Of a stretch of DNA of 60,000 nt, positions 51,000 through 60,000 are shown in pieces; the stretch's first letter is position 1; each line of letters begins with the position of its first letter. The stretch is from the NCBI RefSeq assembly GCF_964355755.1, contig NC_092670.1:26215795-26275794 (forward strand), written 5' to 3'. The position numbers and the translations under genes are program-made. The notes beneath the pieces were generated by a model that was not told the origin of the DNA, did not search any database, and saw nothing but the letters and a program-made list of their open reading frames with translations. The stretch is from Antedon mediterranea. Taxonomy: Eukaryota; Echinodermata; Crinoidea; Comatulida; Antedonidae.

Positions 51000-51000
<1 letters not shown>
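48077..51000. other. Noncoding downstream of kinesin
   Basis: AT-rich, probably distal 3' UTR or intergenic. Holds an A-run at 48610-48625 and CA-rich DNA at 50319-50350. The only long open frame (50363-50677, minus) has no family resemblance. Confidence 0.5.
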
Positions 51001-51030
<30 letters not shown>

Positions 51031-51063
51031 GTTATTAGTGTTATTATTATTATTATTATTATT

Positions 51064-51100
<37 letters not shown>

Positions 51101-51103
51101 TAT
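51001..51103. repeat. (TTA)n microsatellite
   Basis: About 100 bp of ATT/TTA triplets interrupted by two GTTATTAGTG-type variants. Confidence 0.95.
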
Positions 51104-52107
51104 TTAAAATCATGTCTTGTAAGAAAATTACACAATGTAAATTTTATTAAGAAAAGAATTTAGTTTTTTATGTAAATTGTGGGTTTTGGTATTGGGTAAC
51201 ACAGAATTTCATGTATATTAACTAAAATAATTTGTTTCATTTGTTAAACTTGTGTTAATTACTGGGAAGAAACAAGAATGCTCTTAATTGAAAAATATTT
51301 CATCTACAGTTAAGATAGCATTTCTGAAAGTTGAATGATGTTCCATTATTAATCATACAGTCATAAATTGCATACAAACAGTTATAGAATGCCAAGTGCC
51401 CAATTTTCTTCTATAGGCTTTACAGCTAAAAATGTTGACTAATGTATTGTATTTTCTCATTAATACACAGCATAATAATATTGGTGTTAGGTCATTAATC
51501 ACTTTTGCCCCTTTTTTTCAAAATCTAGCCTTACAGGAAATACTGTACATTTACTTTATAAGAAGCATTCATTTATCACTGTAGTACAGATTTTATTCTG
51601 TAAGATAGGATTCGGAAGCCGCAAAACATACATGTGTCACTAAAATGCAAAGAATAATGTGTTTAAGTTGGTCAGGATTGTTGTTGAGTGTAAACTTTTT
51701 GTGGCACATAGGATTGAAAGAATGAAACATGAATGTTTTGTAGAACACAATAGTAGTGAGGATATCTTTTTTTCCTTTTTTTTTTGTCCGTAAAAAAGTG
51801 GAGCATCAACATCTTTTAAATGCCAGTAATTGTATGCGCATGTTGATTATCATCAGTAGCTATGCTTTTGTCTTTATATATAAAGATAATCTATGAAAGA
51901 CCAGCTAAAAGAGGTTTTAAAGATTAAACTGTAATGCTCTTTATGGCCAAATAAATCTAAAAGCTTCAAATGTCTGTGATTCGTCTGTTACCGTGTTGAT
52001 TTTACTTCACCTGCATGACAACACCAAACAAACCATTGTACTGTAGTTTCATAGCATTGAATTTTATTTCATTTTCAGAGCCCATAAAATCTAAATCCTG
52101 TTCCCTT

Positions 52108-52275
52108 AACGGGTGTCTAGAAAACTAAGATCTAGAAAACTAAGACCTAAGATATATTATTTTTCTAGTTCTTAGTTTTCTTGATCCGATGATGGGTGTC
52201 TAGACAACTAAGATCTAGAAAACTAACACCTACTAAGATATCTTAGTTTTCTGGATCTAGAAAACTAAGATTTGT
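52108..52275. repeat. Cluster of CTAGAAAACTAAGA words in both orientations
   Basis: Motifs such as GGGTGTCTAGAAAACTAAGA, TCTAGAAAACTAA and the inverse TCTTAGTTTTCT occur about eight times in 170 bp. Likely the end of, or a whole, small foldback element. Confidence 0.6.
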
Positions 52276-54320
52276 TCACGCTGCTGCTTTAGCCAGCTAC
52301 GTCCCAAGAGGACTACTCATTTATAAGCTATAAGAAAGCAGCAGTTATAGTTCTAGAGGCAGACGTTTTTGATTTTGTAAACTAAAATTACAAACCCCAA
52401 AGCATGTCTGGGAGAAGAAAGTCTATGAAAAAAATTGGCGATTATACAGTATTATATAGATGCAGTGATCTGTAAAATCTTGTTCAATTAATAATGACTT
52501 TGTTCTTGCTGTCAAAATAGGCCAGTATTATAATAATTCACTGTCAAATAATCAAAACATTATTTCTGGTATTTACAATGAGTCCCATTTTACCGTCAAT
52601 CTAGACCAATATATATATATATAATACTGTAATGCGCTGTCAGATAATCATTGAATTATTATCAAAACAGTCCATATACAGTAATAGTAAAGTTTTTGGT
52701 TATAATAGGATACAATTTCTTGACACTTGAAGCATCTAGGCTTGATGAAGTGACCCCCAGACTTGTCACCGTATAGTCGATTGAAATAGTACAGTACATG
52801 TAACGATACATCACTAATACGACGTTTATATTTTTTTGTACAGTAATTACATTATTAATTAATACAAACGTTCAGAAGGAACTGTGTAATAAAGTAAACA
52901 CCTCTATTCGGGGAAAATCGTAAATTCGGCCTAAGGTTTGTTTATGTCTCGGTGCAAGGTATTTTTTTTTTATTGTTTCGAAAAGACGCTTACAGTTGGT
53001 AATTATTTCGTTATATTAATAATTGCTATAACTTCTGAATTTGTTATTCTGTTTGACAGACTTTTTTAGTGTATTTTATCATTCGTTATTTTGATGCAAA
53101 CGTTGTTCAATTACCGTAGAACATTTATTTCTATGTGCTACTGTCATCATTAGATAAATTATTTTTTTTTTTGTAAGCCTAAACTAACTGGAATAAAAAC
53201 TAATTTCTTTATATACTTTCTTTATATATAAATCCGTTCAAAATGATTCAATATCCACCTTAGGGAATCCACCTAATATCCATATTAGGGAAGGATGCCC
53301 AAACAATTATTTAGAAATAAAGAGTCATAATATACTTATTAACTTGATGTGCAGGGCGTAGTTGTTTTCCCTTTGTTGCTGAAACATAATGCACTAAACA
53401 AAAGAACAAAAGCAGCAGTATTTCAACACATTAGCACACTAAATTAATAAATGGGACACCCCTATTTTCCCATCTTTTTATAATGGTATAGTCCATACAA
53501 GTCGAGGTGGCCGAAAACGGCACCTGATCCAACTTTTACTTTAAGTCGAAAATTCGAGCCAAAAACAACAAGTTTACGTAATTTACAGGTAAATTAATTT
53601 GATTACATTTCGTCTGGAAAATTGTCGCGAGCGAAAGGAAACAAAGATTTCAAACCACGAATATGCATGATGCTAATTAGGATTGTTTACAACTCGTCAT
53701 GGTATTCCAGTGAAAACGCGTAGTGACCGTGCAGAGTCACTAAAGACTCAATTATACTCAAGTCATCTTGTCAAATAGTTTCACTCCGCGGACGGGTAAA
53801 AAAGAATCTCCGCGCGATTGATCGAACCCTCTTTCTTTGATATTTGGTCAAACAATGATAGAAGTACTAAAAAACACCAAATTTGTAAAAAAAGATAAAT
53901 GCTGCTCGGATTAGCTGTATATACTTATTTTTGTCAAAAATAAATAAAATATGCACATTTTATTATAAATTAACTTCAAAACTAAAGATTTGCAATAAAA
54001 GTTGGGTAGCAATGGATATCGTATATGGGCTTTCATTTGACACCAAATTCTTCAAAACATTTATTTATATGAATATATAAACACAAAAATTACACTACAA
54101 TATATTCATTTTTTATATAAAAATATTAATTATGCACATTTTCCAACAAAATTAGCTTAAAAATGTAACATTTTCAATACAAGTTGGGTATCAGTGGATA
54201 GCATATTCTATGGGATTTCTTTTGATACCATACATCTATTGACATATTAAAGAACAATATAACCCAAAAATGTATTTTTTTTTAAATGTTTTTGGATCAA
54301 AGGTCAGTATAAGCATTTCA
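52276..54320. other. Intergenic DNA without recognised gene
   Basis: AT-rich. Segments near 53990-54060 and 54170-54240 share AAGTTGGGTA.CA.TGGATA and ACACCA/ATACCA words, suggesting an old direct duplication. Nothing coding seen. Confidence 0.45.
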
Positions 54321-54324
54321 TTTT

Positions 54325-54406
54325 TAGTCGCGTGGACGCGACTCTATAGTTCACTATGTCGGTTGGTCTGTCGGTCTGTCTGTCTGTCGGTCCGGTATCA
54401 CTATGC
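54325..54406. repeat. 82-bp direct repeat with palindromic head, copy 1
   Basis: Begins with the palindrome AGTCGCGTGGACGCGACT, then TATAGTTCACTATGTCGG and a run of GTCGGTCTGTC words ending GGTCCGGTATCACTATGC. Copy 2 is at 54966-55047. Confidence 0.85.
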
Positions 54407-54965
54407 GTTTTATGGCTTTTCTGTACTTTTTGAACTGTTTTGATGTCAACATGTGGCATTTACGTGAAATTGTGCACCTCCTATTGTGAATGACGTTAGA
54501 GTTGCGCAACGTGATTTACGCGCGATTTAACGATTTTCTCGTATTTAACATAGGTCAAAAACCAAATAACATTTTAAATTGAAACTTTGCAAAAGTTTAA
54601 TTTATATCAGGCGCTAACTTTCTGTTGAAAAAAAATGTGTTTTACACAAAGGTACGCGCGCACGAGCATTTAAAATTTTAAAATGCGCAAAATTAATTTT
54701 TAATAAACTTTCTACGCGTTTCTTGTCATTATTTTGAGCATGTCAAAAATTCCCATACGCGCGCAAATTTTACGCGCGCGGTGCGCACATAGCGTTAAAT
54801 ACATACTTTTTTCGCGTGATTTATGTTTTTGCAGCCTTTTATAATAATTTTACCAACTTTTAAACAATTTCGACTTAAAATTACGTCATACGAGCACGTC
54901 GAATTGGATAATTTGCGGACGTTTTTGATGAAAAAGTTAAAAAATTCGTCAAAATTATGCCTTTT

Positions 54966-55047
54966 TAGTCGCGTGGACGCGACTCTATAGTTCACTATGT
55001 CGGTCGGTATGTCTGTCGGTCTGTCTGTCGGTCCGGTATCACTATGC
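54966..55047. repeat. 82-bp direct repeat with palindromic head, copy 2
   Basis: Nearly identical to 54325-54406, exactly 641 bp downstream. The 113-codon minus-strand open frame across it (54795-55136) owes its TDRPTD segment to the GTCGGTCTGT run and is not convincing as a gene. Confidence 0.85.
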
Positions 55048-57583
55048 ATTGTAGCACGCGACTTAATGGCTGTTGGCCTTGTTTTGGTATACTCTAGTTG
55101 TGTTAAAGCAAATATAAATGTGTGTATTCTAAACAATTTGTAACCAACAGCAAATCTCTATGTCAAGTAGTTATCGAGGTATAAGAACCACACATTTTAA
55201 CCTTTGACCCCGATTTTGGGCATGTTCGTCCCCGGATAGCAATTCTGGTACACATCCCATGTTGAAATTATCATATAACAGTTGAGATGTTCTCTCCTAA
55301 ATTAAATGCATACAAATCTTACTCAGGTCCTAGACTAATAATACCCGTTTTGGACAATGGTACGCTCTTTATTATAATCGCCATTTACGCAATGGCTGAT
55401 CAGCACCAATGAGCACGGTACCAAATAAACACAACTCTTGGCAATGAATGGATGAATAACAAATTGGGCATAAAGCAATTTCGTTTATGAATGAATACAG
55501 CTGTCAGATATGAATTTATCTGTTAGTATTTGAGTATATTTCGTACATTCGAAGAGCGATTTTGAAATATCTGAGTGACTTTTTCAAAGATGGACTGAAA
55601 TATTTTGATATTAATATTGATATTAATACACATTTGTTTATATTGGAAAACATGCATACGCATAATAACAAATATCAAGAAACATGAAAAAGAGTAATAG
55701 TGATTCTTTAAGCCAGCATCTTGGTAAGTTATACTTAATTATTTGTCTAAATTTAGGCCCTACATAATAGGACACGTATCAGTAATATATTGTATTTACT
55801 GTGTATATTGAAACAACAGAAAATACATTAAAAACATGACCCATAACATACATATATAATATCTATTCTTATTTATTTTCAGATGGTTTAAACAATATAT
55901 AATTAGTTTAGGTAATCAAAATTATCTATATTACCTCATTTTACCGATTTATAAAATCAATTAATCCCAATATCGGACGGATGTTTAAATGTAGTATGCG
56001 ACTGACAACTACTGCGCAGCTTTAAATCTTTACTGAAACAAAATCAAAAATATTTTTCAAGTTGGATATTAAACTACTTGATAGTAAGAATGTTTATATC
56101 TGTCTTTCTTTTATTAATTAAAGTGTGTCTCAATTATTGTCAAAATCAATGAATTATTCTGTCCATAGAAGTACAATCTACTCTTCACACATAGTCCATA
56201 CACTAATAACAATTCACATATTATGAACAACATTTAACATGAATTGAAAGAATCATGTTTATCGAAATTCGAATACAGTATACCATGGAATAGGATAAGA
56301 ACAATTCCTGGTGATAGCGGAGGCGGGGATGGGAAAGGAATGTGGAGGAGGATCACTATCTAAACCTGCCTCTGTTTTGTTTTGAATGTTTATTATGGTA
56401 AAAATATGTATTCAAACAATTATCATTTTTTTAAATTTATAGTGAATAACGCCACTGTAACAAATGATTAGTTGGCCAAATCTGCTTTCAATTATAAAAT
56501 CAATGGTGTTGAAATACTGAATTGTATTTGTAGATAATCGGATTGTCGAAAGTGAATAATTTTCTGATGAAATCGACAACAATCAATATACATTACTGAA
56601 TAAAGATGTTATGATATTTGAATAGGCTATTCCGGTATACATTTTAAAATTAGGTATATTTAAAAGATAACGAATGTGGGCAGAAAACAGATTTTCTTTT
56701 TAAACAAAATTTGAAGGAAATTTTTCTGCATGACGTTCAAGATCTTTTGTATCGTTTAAACGATTATTTAATTGACAAAATTAATAAACAAAAAATAGAT
56801 AAATGAATGCTTTATAAAATACACATTAAAAATAAGGAGGGAAAACCAAATTGTTCGTATGTGTGTCTGGTGGACCTTTTCAGTATTACTTGAAACATAT
56901 ATTTAAATAATTTTAGCGCTCCGTGTGTTACTGAACTTAAAGTTATTTACAGTAAGCATGGATTAACAAAATAATTTCTTCATGCAGTAAGTACACTCTA
57001 TTGTTCTCTAATACGAAGAGCCTATGAGTCTTCATGGGAATTGTACTGTATAGTTCATTGGTGAGAAAAGAGAAACCAAAATGATTCCAACACGCAAATG
57101 AATGAGGATACAATTCCTTAAATTTTACATTGAAAATGGCAAATGATGTTGAAATTTCCATCAATAGAACCTAACAAGAATGCTTATAATAATTGAAATT
57201 TAATGAAGCAAGTAATGCGTAAATATAAAACAAAAATTGAAATTGTTTGAGGTAATTTAACTATGGAAAAAATAAATCTTATTGTGAAAAATGGTATTGT
57301 TGTAATTAAATTGCCAAAAAGGTACAATGCAAATATGCTTCAGGGTATGGACTAAGTCCGTTTTGTTGGAGTATTTTTTTCAGAGTATTATACTTACCGT
57401 ATCAACGGTTGAGAAGTAGACGTAACTACACTACACTAGATATTTAATACACTTTATTAGAATTCCCACCTTCAATATAAAGTCAAAGTCAATGTGATTT
57501 TTTAAAAAAATACTAAGCACAGAGATTGTTCATCATCCACCTTGGGTTAGTCGGAAGTTTGATTTAAGTAGAACACAGGGAAC
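55048..57583. other. Intergenic DNA, possible stray exon signals
   Basis: No firm gene. ATG AAA AAG AGT... with donor GTAAGT at 55684-55730 and an acceptor at 55880 can be joined, but the frame stops after about 19 codons, so I do not call it. Confidence 0.4.
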
Positions 57584-57653
57584 ATGTATCGAAGTATTCA
57601 AAGACTTGAATCTTGGAGACGGAATGCTTTTACTGATTTGACGAATTCTTCAG
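57584..57653 (+). CDS. Possible first coding exon of a downstream gene
   Basis: An ATG in context AACATGT opens a 70-nt frame reading MYRSIQRLESWRRNAF... and ends at a consensus donor CAG|GTAAGA. Composition is less AT-rich than its surroundings. I do not recognise the protein. No partner exon is seen in the remaining 2.3 kb, so the gene would extend beyond the window. Confidence 0.3.
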
Positions 57654-57713
57654 GTAAGAAAAAATCAGGCAAATGCATATCTTATTATGAGTCAACGTCA
57701 AATAATGGTCGAA

Positions 57714-57777
57714 ATTGTCTCTATAGGCCTACATGTAACTAGCATATTGTCTCTATAGACCTACATGTAACTAGCAT
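57714..57777. repeat. 32-bp tandem duplication
   Basis: Two adjacent copies of ATTGTCTCTATAGRCCTACA then TGTAACTAGCAT with one mismatch. Confidence 0.9.
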
Positions 57778-58171
57778 TATAGTTATAACCTGGCACAGTA
57801 CTCTTTATTTTACCATATAGAAGTAACGCAATATTATACAAGCGTTTTTAAAAACTGGCATACATATAGTAAATAATAAACTATAGGCCTACACTCCAAG
57901 ACCATCATTCCTACATAAAATCCCGCCCCTCCTGTTTAAATTTGTTTGTCTTAATGCGTGTAATGGGTATGCATTACCTACCAATGCTTGATTTCGTGGT
58001 TTAAGTCTTAATTTAGGATTTAATAATAATTCGCTGTTTTAATAATAGTTTGCGACGTGACTCTGAATCTGATGGTTCTCATTGTTTGACAAAGTTGTAT
58101 GGAAACTGTGACCGGTGACAATGAAATTATAATAAATATAAAGGTTAAACAATTTCAGTTAGGTCACTTAA

Positions 58172-58204
58172 TCTACTACTACTACTAATACTAATACTAC
58201 TACT
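58172..58204. repeat. (CTA)n microsatellite
   Basis: Short run of ACT/AAT triplets. Confidence 0.85.
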
Positions 58205-58512
58205 TGAAAATATCATGTCAGTGATACCGTGATGATGAACATGCGCTTCTACTTTTGTGGCAGTATTCTTGAAATCTAACCTCAATTATGCAGTGCAGGT
58301 TATATACAGTAATCTGCCTTTAACCACAATGTGTGCTGTTGACCAATTTATCTTTAATAATGTTAAAATGGTTCAATTAAATAATGTTACTGTTTGTGAT
58401 TCTTGGAAATCATATTAATTTAGTAGTGTGTATCAAATTTCGTCTTTCTACTTTTTTATTTTACATAGATAGTACACAGTGTGATATACAAGAGTCTAAT
58501 CAAAAGCTTCAG

Positions 58513-58540
58513 TATTATTATTATTGTTATTATTATTATT
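58513..58540. repeat. (ATT)n microsatellite
   Basis: Short run of ATT triplets with one GTT. Confidence 0.8.
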
Positions 58541-58795
58541 AGACTTACAGTAGAACTCCTCCTTTAAAGAGGATAACATTAATACATATAAATAGTTAGG
58601 CCTATATTTTATACTGTTTAAAAAAGTAGCTAAACATAATAGTGAGGTCCTTTATGTTATGCTTTATATTTTACCTATATACAAAATTATTCGTTTCTTT
58701 TTAAACGTTACATATCTTTAGCAATTTGCATCCCTTTTCAATTTACTTAATGTATCAATGTAGATAACATTATGGAGTTATTGAATCATGGAATT

Positions 58796-59300
58796 CAGTG
58801 AATCTTTCGAAATTTCCCTGCTGTTTTTAGGTATCTTTTACAAAAACTATCCAAAATATTTTCACACTCTTCATCAATTAAATTATCTGAGTATCCCAAA
58901 ATATATTTAAGTTTGTCATTTTCATGGGAAGTATAAAAAGTATCAAACATATCTTTGCTGCCATTTCTATACATTTCCACATATAAATCAAATAATTCCT
59001 GATTACGTATATTATTTAACGGTGGACAATTAAGGATAAAATGATGGATGTCTTCGTCCGAGTTTGTACCGCATAATTTACATTTCTTATTATTATCAAT
59101 ATTCTAATTTGCAGTTCTATCATTTAAAGGTAGAGTATTTGAACGAACTTTAAATTTTAATGCAACACCTTCAAAATTAGTTTATCAATTAAGTAGTTTT
59201 CAAATCCAGGTTTTGATTTTAATGTTTCATAGATGTGTAGACTTGATTTTTTTGTAATTCAATTCTCCATTCATCTATCATTATAGAGTTAAGTTTTCTT
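58796..59300 (-). pseudogene. LINE ORF2 C-terminal relic with CCHC-like motif
   Basis: On the minus strand: SSLHIYETLKSKPGFENYL (about 59250), LKFVRTNTLPLNDR, then CKLCGTNSDEDIHHFILNCP (about 59084-59025, a C-x2-C-x9-H-x4-C-type cluster), and LDSFCKRYLKTAGKFRKIH before a stop at 58796. The order matches the C-terminus of CR1/Jockey-type LINE polyproteins (R..H.L..E...R......R.C..C....ED..HFL..C). Stop codons interrupt it near 59107 and 59165. A possible extension reaches 59608. Confidence 0.7.
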
Positions 59301-59608
59301 AAGATTTCAGAAATTGGAAAGTGGACTTCTTTATAATTTGAGAGAGTGGTGAAAATATATTTGGATTCACAAGAGAATATCGTTTATACAAGATAGAAAC
59401 TTATACCTTAAGTCTTTAAATTCACAATTAAGTTGTAGCATTCCAATAAACATAATGTTAAACATAATTTTACTAAATTTATTTTTCTCTTAGACTTCCG
59501 ACAACACGGAGATTCACAGTCGGGTATAAACCAAAGAGTAAACCGTATGGCTCCACAATCGACCTGGTATTGTCGACTCTGATTATTTGATATCCTTATT
59601 TGTTCCAT

Positions 59609-60000
59609 TCATTCTGCATGAGTTCAGAAACTCATTATAGCCATTGTGTTGTTTATATTAACACAGAAATTCAGCGTGTTTGTTGACACCAGAACACTTC
59701 GATATGGATTTTCACTGCGTATTTCAATCAATATTTGTTATCAGTAGTGTTGCTAGTTGATTGAAGATGAGAATTCGTATTTTATTAACATTATTGATGA
59801 TTTTGAAAATCATCATTTTTTATTAGGAATTATTACCAATCTCCAATGCTTTTGACCATAGATATATTCACTACAATATCTCTATGTTTTGACGCTATTG
59901 ATTATCACAACATTCTTTTATTCAAATTGAATCCATGGACCTGTATCACATCTTTTCAAAAGTTACCTTTCCAATCGTGTCCAGTAACATGTTTTGCAAT
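59609..60000. other. Window end, no feature seen
   Basis: AT-rich DNA without recognised genes or repeats. Confidence 0.4.

Noticed and set aside
54795-55136. 113-codon minus-strand open frame
   Set aside because: Its TDRPTDIPTD segment comes from the GTCGGTCTGT run of a direct repeat. The rest is AT-rich noise.
55684-55914. Two-exon mini-gene (MKKSNSDSLSQHL joined to an acceptor near 55880)
   Set aside because: The frame stops after about six further codons. Splice-like signals are frequent by chance in this composition.

Overview
This window is eukaryotic nuclear DNA. It is AT-rich and has short exons with GT/AG borders, long introns, and many inverted-repeat transposons and retrotransposon relics. 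The one gene I can reconstruct is a kinesin-1 heavy chain (KIF5/KHC family) on the + strand. The predicted protein looks most like conventional kinesins of deuterostomes, echinoderms in particular, so a marine invertebrate, probably an echinoderm, is my best guess. That is inference from remembered family features, not a search result.

Layout. Positions 1-3383 carry the kinesin promoter region and exons 1 and 2. The same sequence recurs at 7435-10817 with a period of 7,434 bp; I saw one mismatch (950 versus 8384). The intervening 3384-7434 is packed with inverted-repeat elements. The simplest reading is a head-to-tail tandem duplication (or an assembly duplication) of the unit 3384-10817, with the left part of the first copy lying before the window. 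Exons 3-25 follow at 13720-46414 and occur once. They join in frame to a 1,090-residue protein: motor head (P-loop, switch I, switch II), neck, coiled-coil stalk, conserved light-chain and cargo-binding tail, then an unusually long tail after the autoinhibitory motif, which here reads IVK instead of IAK. The last two coding exons are paralogous to each other, so there has been exon duplication in the tail. There are hints of alternative 3' ends at 41021 and 47605.

The introns hold nested TA-flanked elements (27674-28991), several small MITEs, a tRNA-derived SINE (25791), a 5S-rRNA-derived SINE-like element (36791-37085, minus strand), fragments of CR1-like LINE reverse transcriptase genes (19302, 31190, 36362), and a 34-copy, 21-bp minisatellite that appears perfectly homogeneous (41423-42136).

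Downstream of 47621 I find no firmly supported gene. There are repeats, microsatellites, a possible first coding exon of a next gene (57584-57653), and a LINE C-terminal relic on the minus strand (58796-59300). I found no CRISPR array, no bacterial-type operon and no intact transposase or reverse transcriptase. No tRNA or rRNA gene looks functional.
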